Shown: positions 57,621 through 64,000 of the stretch, in pieces
How positions within the stretch are numbered: position 1 is the first letter of the stretch
How the letters are laid out: each line of letters opens with the position of its first letter
Source: Streptococcus varani
GTDB taxonomy: Bacteria > Bacillota > Bacilli > Lactobacillales > Streptococcaceae
Reading direction: 5' to 3'
Length of the DNA: 64,000 nt
Assembly (NCBI RefSeq): GCF_001375655.1
Contig: NZ_CTEN01000002.1
Location: 124,001-188,000, forward strand
Translations under genes and position numbers: made by a program
Notes under the pieces: model-generated
Databases searched by the model: none
The model's input: the letters and a program-made list of their open reading frames with translations, nothing else
What the model was told of the DNA's origin: nothing

Positions 57621-58994
57621 TTAGTGGGGGCTAAAAATCAAGTGCTCATTGATAAAGGCATTAAAGCCTAATTGTCTGAGTTCCCTTCCATAGCCAGAAT
57701 TTTTAATTCCACCAAAAGGAACTTCAGGATGAGATGTCCATCCAGAATTGATAAAACTCATGCCTGTTTCAATCTTAGCTGCTACTTCTTTGGCATGATC
57801 CACATCCTTACTAAAGACTGTACCGCCCAAACCATAGCTGGAATCATTGGCAAGGGCAACAGCTTCTTCTTCAGAATCAACCTTGTAGATGGATGCGACT
57901 GGGCCGAAGATTTCCGTATTGTAGATTGGATTTTCTTTAGTAATATTGGTCAAAACAGTTGGATGAACAAAGTTGCCAGGATGGTCAATGGATTCATTTC
58001 CATAAACTGCTGTCGCTCCATTATCCAAAGCTAATTTAATTTGAGAAAGAACATCGCGCTTAGCTTCTGCAGATGATAGGGGTGCAAGCGTAGTTTCTGA
58101 ATTCATTGGATCGCCCCATTTGACCGTCTTGAACTTCTCTACCACCATATTGACAAACTTCTTATAGTTTTCTTGGCCGACAACAATGAAACGTTTAGAT
58201 GAGGTACAAACCTGGCCAGCATTAAAGAGACGAGCAAAGAGGATGGTCTTTTCTAGGAGTTCAAAATCAGCATCTTCCAAGATGAGAAAGGCATCGTTGC
58301 CACCTAGCTCTAGAGCTGATTTCTTGATATTGGCACCGGCTTCCGCAGCAACAGAGGCTCCACCACGTTCTGATCCAGTTAAAGCTACACCTTGAACTCT
58401 TGGATCCGCGATAGCTTTGCTGACCTGGTCATAAGTGAGGAAGAGATTCTTGAAGGAACCTATTTCTGCACCAGCTTCAGATACTAGATCTTCAAAGGCT
58501 TGGGCAGAACCAGGACAGATGGAAGCATGTTTCAAAACAGTTGGGTTGCCAATCATAAAGTTGGGTGCAAAAACCCTCATAATTTGATAGAATGGGAAGT
58601 TCCCAGGCTCCACCATGAAGATAACACCAACTGCTTGTTTGATGCAATAGGCTTCCCCATGAATCGGTTCAAAAGACTGAGGCTGCAAAAACTCTTCTGC
58701 CTTATCCGCAAAGTAATCTGCAATCTCGGCACAGAGTTCTACTTCACCCTTAGCTTCGGAAAAAAGTTTCCCCATATCCTTGGTCATGATTTCAGCATAT
58801 TTGTCAGCATCGCGACGGAGAAGTTCGGCAACTTTGTGTAAAATAATTTTCCGTTCTTGCAAGTCATTTTCCACGCGCCATTTTTTGTACAACAGGTGAG
58901 CCTTGTCCAATGCAGTTTCTAGATCTGAATCTGTTGCATTATCATAAGTCTTTAAGACTTCGTTTGTGAAAGGGTAGATCGTTTGATAGGCCAT
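57621..58994 (-). CDS. NAD(P)-dependent aldehyde dehydrogenase (succinate-semialdehyde type)
   Basis: A 457-aa protein from the ATG at 58994 (MAYQTIYPFTNEVLKTYDN) behind AAGGAGG. The catalytic Cys is in FNAGQVCTSSKRFIV, the catalytic Glu in ALELGGNDAFLILE and the cofactor turn in LTGSERGGASVAAEAG. It resembles streptococcal GabD-like enzymes annotated as succinate-semialdehyde dehydrogenase; the true substrate is uncertain. A single gene. Confidence 0.88.
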   Translation of the reverse strand: MAYQTIYPFTNEVLKTYDNATDSDLETALDKAHLLYKKWRVENDLQERKIILHKVAELLRRDADKYAEIMTKDMGKLFSEAKGEVELCAEIADYFADKAEEFLQPQSFEPIHGEAYCIKQAVGVIFMVEPGNFPFYQIMRVFAPNFMIGNPTVLKHASICPGSAQAFEDLVSEAGAEIGSFKNLFLTYDQVSKAIADPRVQGVALTGSERGGASVAAEAGANIKKSALELGGNDAFLILEDADFELLEKTILFARLFNAGQVCTSSKRFIVVGQENYKKFVNMVVEKFKTVKWGDPMNSETTLAPLSSAEAKRDVLSQIKLALDNGATAVYGNESIDHPGNFVHPTVLTNITKENPIYNTEIFGPVASIYKVDSEEEAVALANDSSYGLGGTVFSKDVDHAKEVAAKIETGMSFINSGWTSHPEVPFGGIKNSGYGRELRQLGFNAFINEHLIFSPH

Positions 58995-59175
58995 TAGGTC
59001 CCTCCTTCTATATGGAATGGAGCTTCTCAACAAATCCTGCTAAGAGCCCCTGCATGTGTCTATATAGTTTAGTATAGCACATTAGAAAGCGTTCTCATAA
59101 CGAAAGCGGTAAAATCTCAATTTTTCAATAAATCTATCTAGTTTTACCTTATCTAAAAAAGAACCCTTAGAAAAT

Positions 59176-59372
59176 CTAAGAGCTTTGAAGTATATGCATT
59201 AATTCCTGATAATTGCTGATTGTATAAGTTGGTTTTGCAAAGCTTGTATTGCTACTTTTTTTCGTGTTGTACCAAACTGTGTCGATGCCGGCATTGTTAC
59301 CACCGAGAATGTCTGCCATCAGACTATCTCCAATCATGAGCGCTTGACTTGGTTCAAATCCGTCTACCGCCT
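59176..59372 (-). pseudogene. C-terminal fragment of a YjjG-like HAD nucleotidase, cut by a prophage
   Basis: On the minus strand the frame reads VDGFEPSQALMIGDSLMADI and on through LGGNNAGIDTVWYNTKK to a stop at 59176. MIGDSLMADILGG is HAD motif IV of the YjjG noncanonical-nucleotide phosphatases. The N-terminal two thirds are missing and replaced from about 59375 by phage DNA. The remainder should lie at the other prophage junction, outside the window. Confidence 0.8.
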
Positions 59373-59374
59373 TT

Positions 59375-59500
59375 CAGTACCTGAATTAACAGGAATTAAC
59401 CGAATGAAAAGCCTGATTTTACAGGCTTTTTTGATTTCCCGTTAGGTTAATTCAGGCTAACTTTGAAAATAATTTGGGGCGAATTTGGGGCGGACAGTTT
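59375..59500. other. Probable prophage attachment region
   Basis: The host HAD frame ends here. An inverted repeat CCTGAATTAAC/GTTAATTCAGG (59380-59390 and 59446-59456) encloses a terminator hairpin AGCCTG-ATTTTA-CAGGCT with TTTTTT (59411-59432). AATTTGGGGCGAATTTGGGG next to it (59471-59490) encodes on the plus strand a WGEFGAD-type end like those of phage integrases. The exact att core cannot be fixed from one junction. Confidence 0.5.
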
Positions 59501-59584
59501 TTCATAGTTCAATTTTTGAAAAGTATTACTATCTATTTTCATAATTTTTTATACAGAAAAGAGCGGCCATCTGACCGCTTTTTC

Positions 59585-59623
59585 TTATACTTGCAATTCC
59601 TCACGGATTGCTTTTTGCAACAA
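59585..59623 (-). pseudogene. Remnant of a second hicB 3' end
   Basis: On the minus strand it encodes LLQKAIREELQV and stop, the same last twelve residues as hicB at 59865, followed by a similar hairpin (AGCGG/CCGCT, then TTTTC). About 280 bp separate the two ends. It points to a duplication or to replacement of an older hicB. The gap 59626-59864 holds no other gene; LWGQIRGKNF-like coding on the minus strand near 59730-59760 resembles an integrase tail. Confidence 0.6.
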
Positions 59624-59864
59624 CATTCGTTATAACAACTAAAAGAGACAAAGAGCTACGAAATGCGACAAAATCAAGGATAAATAAAAAGATAAAAAAC
59701 TAACCTCACCAGTATCAAACATATTTTTACAAAGTTTTTGCCCCTAATTTGCCCCCATAAGGGCAGTCTCTTTATTGTTTTTTAGCTCGTAACCTATCGC
59801 CAGACTTTTGGATAAGAAATTTTTCCTATAAAAACAAAATAGCGGCCAATTTGACCGCTATTTT

Positions 59865-60269
59865 TTATACTTGCAATTCTTCACGGATTGCCTTTTGTAA
59901 TAGTTGACTAAAATTAACCTTGTTTTCTTTTCCGACTTCCACAAGCCAGCTTGGTAGTGTGACAGTCTTATTGACAATCTTAGACCGTTCACGCTCACGA
60001 ACAAGCTCAGTATCAACTGAAATAGCCTGAATCACATCTTCATCACTTGCTAGATTGCTTGCAAGAGCCTTGAATGAGGATGCTTTCGGAAATTTTTTGC
60101 CATCGTCTTCAAACATAATAGTATAGATTTCAAGAACTTCACGGGCGTTAAAAATAGCCTCGTTCAAACTATCAGCTTCGCTAAATGCTCCAGGGAAATC
60201 AGGGAAAGAAATGTTATAGCCACCGTTTTCTTTATCAGCTTCAAACAATGCTAAATAAGTGTACTTCAT
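59865..60269 (-). CDS. hicB: HicB antitoxin
   Basis: A 134-aa protein with an N-terminal partial RNase H fold (YNISFPDFPGAFSEADSLNEAI) that binds HicA, and a C-terminal ribbon-helix-helix DNA-binding part (NKTVTLPSWLVEVGKENKVNFSQLLQKAI). It neutralises HicA and represses the operon. No ribosome site is obvious; it follows hicA by 59 bp containing hairpins. Confidence 0.9.
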   Translation of the reverse strand: MKYTYLALFEADKENGGYNISFPDFPGAFSEADSLNEAIFNAREVLEIYTIMFEDDGKKFPKASSFKALASNLASDEDVIQAISVDTELVRERERSKIVNKTVTLPSWLVEVGKENKVNFSQLLQKAIREELQV

Positions 60270-60328
60270 AATATTAGATTAAGCCAATGATCAGAGTATC
60301 CCCTTTAGGGGTATGGGGAGGAGTATCC

Positions 60329-60514
60329 TCACTCCCCATACAAGACTTTGAGAATGTTGCTCAATGTGCCTGGTCTGTAATCTTTTTCCTTTGGCTTAGG
60401 TATCGTCACTGTCCGTCCGTCTGGATGTTTCCAAACTTCGTGTGACCCTTTGCCAAAGTTAGTTTTACTAAAACCTTGCTTCTTAGCAATTTTCTTAAGC
60501 TCTCGCTCTGTCAT
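60329..60514 (-). CDS. hicA: HicA toxin (mRNA interferase)
   Basis: A 61-aa double-stranded-RNA-binding-like protein with the catalytic His in GKGSHEVWKHPDGR and the TVTIPKP strand. It cleaves mRNA when free of HicB. GGAAAGGAG precedes the ATG. The gene order toxin-antitoxin and the position beyond the endolysin are those of a prophage cargo (moron) module. Confidence 0.9.
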   Translation of the reverse strand: MTERELKKIAKKQGFSKTNFGKGSHEVWKHPDGRTVTIPKPKEKDYRPGTLSNILKVLYGE

Positions 60515-60545
60515 TGGCTTTTCTCCTTTCCTTATCTTTAATTAC

Positions 60546-60574
60546 ATTATACACTTGTTTTAAACATTTGTCAA
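60546..60574 (-). promoter_or_regulatory. hicAB promoter and likely HicB operator
   Basis: On the minus strand TTGACA (60569-60574), 17 bp, TATAAT (60546-60551). TGTTTTAAACA lies in the spacer and a related TTGTTTTTAACAA at about 60585-60597, both palindromic. Confidence 0.7.
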
Positions 60575-60659
60575 CACAAAGCAATTGTTTTTAACAAATA
60601 TTTTCAGCTTATTATTAAAAATGGTCTTTTATAAGCGACTTTTCAATAAAAGTCCGCTA

Positions 60660-60690
60660 TAACAGAAAAAAGCCACCGCAAAAGCGATGG
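60660..60690 (-). terminator. Terminator of the phage lysis genes
   Basis: On the minus strand GCCATCGC-TTTT-GCGGTGGC followed by TTTTTTC, about 35 bp after the endolysin stop. Confidence 0.75.
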
Positions 60691-60718
60691 CGTTTGTCTT
60701 ATCACGGAGCTTTACCTC

Positions 60719-62131
60719 CTAAAATGGTTTTTTAGTTGCGGTGTAGGTAACACCATTAATAGTGATCTCTAGGCTATCAATAACCACATCAATCTTGTCA
60801 GACTGCCCGACACTGATGTCGGCCTGTTGGTCATATTTAGAAAGTGGTCCATTTTCCTGCTCAATCGCTTTTAGACGGCTTGCCATACCTACAATATAAC
60901 TATCATAACCACTAGCAGCATAATCATAGACAGCACCTCCAACCTTGAACATCCCTTTGACAGCTTCTGAAAAGGTCTTAGCTCCTGATACTTTGTAAGA
61001 ACCGCCAGCCCTTAGCAAGTGGAACCAATCTGTCAGGAAGTCATCCACACTAGCATAGTGCATATAATGACCGCCCTCATTGCTAGGACGTGCTGAACCC
61101 TGTGTGACTGTCACACCGCTTGGACGGTTTCCGTTACCAGTCCAGGTCATACCTCCCCAGTTGTTATCAGCCTTCCCGACCGCTGATGTACCCCACAAGC
61201 CCTCAAAGTGTAGGCAAGTGATGGCATAGCTAGGCAAGATGTTATGCTTCTTACAGTTGGCCAGAATCTTGTCCAGCACCGCTTTTTTGAGAACCGCCCC
61301 ATTGAAAGAGAGTTCTCCTTCTTCTTTGGTGGCTGTGGCTTGTCCAGTTGGCTCAGTTTGGCTTGTTTTGGTTTCCGTGGACTGTTTTACCTCTTGAGCA
61401 TTAGACGGCTCAGAGGGCTGTTTTTTGAGCAATTCGGTGACACGTTTTTGAACCGCTGGATAGTCAGCACCCAGTGACTGCTTACGTTCTTCACCGTTAC
61501 CATGTTTGCCCTGAATTACTTCCTGAGCAAGCTGGTCAACCGACTTTTTAGGTGCCGTAGTTTTGCCATTGATGACTGCCATGACAGCCTCATATTGATT
61601 GCCAAGAGCTGCCTTGCGGGTATCTCCGTTACCGTAAACACCTGCCAGGGTTTCTTTAACCAAGGTATCAAGGCTTTTTCCAGCCGTTGAGGTTGATGAC
61701 TGATTAGATAAACGGTAAACATAGCAATACATCCAGCCACTAGCTGCCGCTGTCTGATTGTAGTTGTCAATAGTTATTCCATTGCGGGCATAGTTACAAT
61801 GGATAATGTTGTCAGGGTCTACAAAGATACCAGTATGACCACCAGCACCGCTAGACTGTCCACGGCGACCCCAAATAAAGACATCACCACGCTTAGCGTC
61901 CCAGTCTTTGTTTTCTGCAATGAGCTTATAACCATTCTTGATGAGCCAATCATGCTGATACTCAGTATTTACTGCCCAGCCTGCTGTAATTGCTCCAGCT
62001 GACATCAAGGCATAGTAAACAGAGCTAGAGCAATCATAAGAACCTGGTCCGTTTCTGTAGTCCATTGAATAGGTCACTTTTCCAGCTTGTGCTGACATCC
62101 ATGCAATAGCTTGCTCAGTATTGATTGTCAT
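60719..62131 (-). CDS. Phage endolysin, endopeptidase + 2 Cpl-7 repeats + glucosaminidase
   Basis: A 470-aa protein. An N-terminal Amidase_5/NlpC-like domain (residues ~1-145) has the catalytic Cys in SYDCSSSVYYAL and a His in GGHTGIFVD. Two Cpl-7 wall-binding repeats follow (about 155-190, LDTLVKETLAGVYGNGDTRK; about 198-240, VDQLAQEVIQGKHGNGEERK), then a Thr/Gln-rich linker and a glucosaminidase domain (about 280-440, LHFEGLWGTSAVGKADNNWG). This is the lambdaSa2 endolysin architecture, with two catalytic domains around central Cpl-7 repeats. AAGGAGG precedes the ATG. Confidence 0.93.
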   Translation of the reverse strand: MTINTEQAIAWMSAQAGKVTYSMDYRNGPGSYDCSSSVYYALMSAGAITAGWAVNTEYQHDWLIKNGYKLIAENKDWDAKRGDVFIWGRRGQSSGAGGHTGIFVDPDNIIHCNYARNGITIDNYNQTAAASGWMYCYVYRLSNQSSTSTAGKSLDTLVKETLAGVYGNGDTRKAALGNQYEAVMAVINGKTTAPKKSVDQLAQEVIQGKHGNGEERKQSLGADYPAVQKRVTELLKKQPSEPSNAQEVKQSTETKTSQTEPTGQATATKEEGELSFNGAVLKKAVLDKILANCKKHNILPSYAITCLHFEGLWGTSAVGKADNNWGGMTWTGNGNRPSGVTVTQGSARPSNEGGHYMHYASVDDFLTDWFHLLRAGGSYKVSGAKTFSEAVKGMFKVGGAVYDYAASGYDSYIVGMASRLKAIEQENGPLSKYDQQADISVGQSDKIDVVIDSLEITINGVTYTATKKPF

Positions 62132-62250
62132 TTGTCTTCCTCCTTGTAAAATAGTTCAAAAAATGGGTCTAAAAAAAATAAAAGAAAAAGAAAAGGTACT
62201 GACAAAACTACCAGTACCATCACAAGAAATACCTTTCCTATGTTCTTCAT
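62128..62250 (-). CDS. 40-aa membrane ORF overlapping the endolysin start
   Basis: MKNIGKVFLVMVLVVLSVPF and further hydrophobic residues to ...FLDPFFELFYKEEDK. It has a single membrane helix with a short basic N-terminus and an acidic C-terminus. Its TGA overlaps the endolysin ATG (ATGA), and the endolysin ribosome site lies within its last codons, so it may couple translation. No ribosome site is evident in front of it. It could be a small lysis accessory protein or just a coupling ORF. Confidence 0.4.
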   Translation of the reverse strand: MKNIGKVFLVMVLVVLSVPFLFLLFFLDPFFELFYKEEDK

Positions 62251-62260
62251 ATTGCTAGAC

Positions 62261-62512
62261 TTATTTAGGTTCAGTGTAATTCAATGCTTGTTCACTATCT
62301 GATACACCGTTAGTCGTTGGATCTGTGACAATACCTGTAATAACGAGCACTGCAAAGACACTATTGACAACCACAAGTAACTTATTGCCTAAATCCCCTA
62401 AATCAAGCGTGTAACCAAACACATTCGCTACCGCTTGCGTCACTAATAAGACCGCTGGGATAATCGCAGTCCAAAAAGCTTTGTTTTTAAGTCTTACTGT
62501 CCAATTAATCAT
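62261..62512 (-). CDS. Phage holin (phiLC3 type)
   Basis: An 83-aa protein starting MINWTVRLKNKAFWTAIIPA with two membrane helices and an Asn/Thr-rich end (VTDPTTNGVSDSEQALNYTEPK), the phiLC3-family pattern. It forms membrane lesions that release the endolysin. It lies 3 bp after the upstream coiled-coil holin-like gene. Confidence 0.9.
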   Translation of the reverse strand: MINWTVRLKNKAFWTAIIPAVLLVTQAVANVFGYTLDLGDLGNKLLVVVNSVFAVLVITGIVTDPTTNGVSDSEQALNYTEPK

Positions 62513-62515
62513 GTT

Positions 62516-62818
62516 TTATGTCTCCTGTTTTTCTAGACGACCAATGCGGTCGCTCATATAAGACATCTCCTTTTGGACCACACCAATGGTCTGAGAAATG
62601 TCCTGTAACTGTTCTGTATTTTTATCTAAGTGTCCTTTGAGCCACTCTTCACGTTTATTAGATTCTGCTTTTGAGTGATCGTGGAAATCCATTAGCTTTT
62701 TCTCACGCTTATCAGACGTTCGCACCAGATACCCAACTACAATCATAAAAAGCAAGATAAAGAGAATAGCCCACACAAATTGAGATTGAGCTATTCTTTC
62801 AGCTTGTTCAACCGTCAT
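62516..62818 (-). CDS. Holin-like small phage protein
   Basis: A 100-aa protein with one N-terminal membrane helix (QFVWAILFILLFMIVVGYLV) followed by a long charged coiled coil (KREKKLMDFHDHSKAESNK, and KNTEQLQDISQTIGVVQKEM). It resembles BhlA/UviB-type holin-like proteins of streptococcal phages. Its position next to a holin and endolysin supports a lysis role. Confidence 0.7.
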   Translation of the reverse strand: MTVEQAERIAQSQFVWAILFILLFMIVVGYLVRTSDKREKKLMDFHDHSKAESNKREEWLKGHLDKNTEQLQDISQTIGVVQKEMSYMSDRIGRLEKQET

Positions 62819-62826
62819 AGCTTACC

Positions 62827-63072
62827 TCAATCCTCGACTGCTTCTAGCTCTGCTAGGATGGCATCCTCAAGGGCAAAACGCTTATCATCAAATTCTTTTT
62901 TCTGTTTGCGCATCTCTTTGCGGTGAGCCGCATAGAGCGCTTCGTCATTGGTCCATTCCGTTACGGTAGGCATAGCTTTGTCATCTAACTCAACAGTGAT
63001 GGTCTTTACAACAGTGCCATCAACGGTTAATTCCCCAACTAAGCGTGTCGTTTTTTTAACTACTAATGTCAT
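62827..63072 (-). CDS. Hypothetical phage protein (81 aa)
   Basis: Starts MTLVVKKTTRLVGELTVDGT; a beta-rich first half and a charged helical second half (AHRKEMRKQKKEFDDKRFAL). It overlaps the upstream gene by 4 nt (ATGA-type). The size and place, between the tail-fibre end and the holins, resemble DUF1366-like proteins of streptococcal phages, but the match is weak. Function unknown. Confidence 0.7.
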   Translation of the reverse strand: MTLVVKKTTRLVGELTVDGTVVKTITVELDDKAMPTVTEWTNDEALYAAHRKEMRKQKKEFDDKRFALEDAILAELEAVED

Positions 63073-63494
63073 TTACTGGCTCCTTCAAATTGGTCTAGGA
63101 TGGTATCAATCACCATCACAGCTTCTGCGTCAAAGTTATCTTCGCAGCTTGATAAATATGTCAAGAAATCCTCATAGCGCTTCTTATACTCCCCAGCACT
63201 AAGCACAACTTTTTCTGTGGATAACTCTGTTACTAAAGTGTTAACAAGTGTCATGTCCGCATCGGTTTTGAGAGCAAATTGTCCTGATGCATTGACAAGG
63301 AGTTCCCCATCTGCGTCTGTCTCTGCGAACTCCTTAATAATATCAAGCTCATCTTGACCATACTCGTTGAACTTTTTAGTCGCATGCATAAGCAACTTGG
63401 CTCTACCTCGGTTGGCTGGCATGTTCCTTACCGTGATAGTCTCAAGGACATTGATAAGTGCTTTTAAATCTTTATTTTGTAAGTGTAATTCCAT
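63069..63494 (-). CDS. Phage protein of DUF1617 type
   Basis: A 141-aa soluble protein starting MELHLQNKDLKALINVLETI with NRGRAKLL shortly after, then an acidic region (DELDIIKEFAETDADGEL). This is the pattern of DUF1617 proteins found just after tail-fibre genes in streptococcal phages. Function unknown. Its start follows a clear AGGAG and lies 9 bp after the tail gene. Confidence 0.7.
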   Translation of the reverse strand: MELHLQNKDLKALINVLETITVRNMPANRGRAKLLMHATKKFNEYGQDELDIIKEFAETDADGELLVNASGQFALKTDADMTLVNTLVTELSTEKVVLSAGEYKKRYEDFLTYLSSCEDNFDAEAVMVIDTILDQFEGASK

Positions 63495-63503
63495 GGTATT
63501 CTC

Positions 63504-64000
63504 CTATTTGATAGTTTCCCAAGTCGAAATAACATCACCTCGACCGGTGATATTGGCTAAATGTTTGAAATTAATATTGAATTGTTGAAGAATGTCCTTC
63601 AAGCTAGTATAGTTCGTGGCAGTTCGGAACAAGTTAACGTCGCCAATGTTCAATTTTGAACTAGGGCGATCACTAGAGCGATGAGCATCGATCTCTAGTT
63701 TCCCCGGTAAAGTCTTTACAGACCAACCGTCAGAGTTGTCAAAGGCAGATGAAGCTAAACGTACGACATCACCAACAATATCAATCTGGTCTGTACTATT
63801 ACCATTCCAACAGCGAACACCTACAAAGCCACCATCATTAGAGGATTCCGTTCCATTACGATTAGAACCGATAATGGTGACACCCGTCTTCTTACCATTG
63901 GAAGTACCTGTTGTAAACCGGATAAATTGCGTTGGATAGCCTGATAAGACCCTACGAAGCGCCGGGCTGTCCGTGTAGAAATCCAAAGCTCCTGTCTGGA
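63504..64000 (-). CDS. Phage tail-tip / host-interaction protein, C-terminal part
   Basis: The frame is open to the window edge, so only the last ~165 residues are seen. The repeated beta-type sequence (GVTIIGSNRNGTESSNDGGF, VGDVVRLASSAFDNSDGW, LEIDAHRSSDRPSSKLNIGD) and the place before the lysis cassette fit the C-terminus of a gp58-like or minor structural protein that contacts the host surface. No catalytic motif is visible in this part. Confidence 0.65.
   Translation of the reverse strand, partial: QTGALDFYTDSPALRRVLSGYPTQFIRFTTGTSNGKKTGVTIIGSNRNGTESSNDGGFVGVRCWNGNSTDQIDIVGDVVRLASSAFDNSDGWSVKTLPGKLEIDAHRSSDRPSSKLNIGDVNLFRTATNYTSLKDILQQFNINFKHLANITGRGDVISTWETIK

Overview
The window is a low-GC Firmicute chromosome, almost certainly a Mitis-group Streptococcus (S. 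mitis / S. oralis / S. infantis type). Support comes from the wzg-wzh-wzd-wze capsule module, an adjacent CpsY-type LysR gene, a two-SBD GlnP, the glgCDA-glgB set, an IS1167-like ISL3 element and a lambdaSa2-like endolysin. I cannot fix the species.

Layout. 1-801 is the end of an RpiR-type regulator. 814-1461 is an internally deleted IS1182-family element, and a sister copy lies at 29988-30514. 1465-6278 holds an MBL-fold hydrolase and the pyrimidine genes pyrK-pyrD and pyrF-orf-pyrE, each group behind its own promoter and PyrR-type attenuator. 6472-22967 is one polysaccharide (capsule / receptor polysaccharide) operon on the minus strand: regulatory wzg-wzh-wzd-wze, then dehydratase, aminotransferase, phosphoglycosyl transferase and acetyltransferase (a bacillosamine/AATGal-like first sugar), then a glycosyltransferase, a coupled LicD/IspD-like/SDR/GT2 group, wzy, a glycosyltransferase and wzx. 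Divergent from it are cpsY and the glycogen genes glgC-glgD-glgA-glgB (23125-29983).

30519-32632 holds an amino-acid binding lipoprotein, an OsmC/Ohr protein and a Nudix hydrolase. 32795-38567 is the most unusual part. Between the Nudix gene and uvrB lie three accessory modules: (A) a PBECR4-like predicted nuclease behind a strong promoter, a structured leader and a terminator; (B) a winged-helix regulator plus nucleotidyltransferase; (C) AbiEi plus a frameshifted AbiEii. Each module is preceded, in the direction of transcription, by a truncated copy of the Nudix gene's 5' end that breaks at the same codon and carries the same ~55-nt tail. This looks like a cassette array at a recombination hotspot.

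38568-44758 is uvrB, a CPBP protease and glnPQ. An IS1182-family IS (44788-46322) is flanked by two copies of the glnQ terminator hairpin. 46675-48902 is an ABC-F gene behind a ~675-nt leader with two terminators, two 88-bp structured repeats and a 48-codon ORF. 49185-59000 has a GH1 glucosidase, obgE behind a ~435-bp array of ten inverted repeats, DUF4044, uvrC, an intact ISL3 element with an 8-bp target duplication, a HAD phosphatase and an aldehyde dehydrogenase. From about 59375 to the window end is the lysis/tail end of a prophage that has cut a YjjG-like HAD gene. It carries hicAB, an endolysin, holins and tail-associated proteins. No rRNA, tRNA or CRISPR array was seen.
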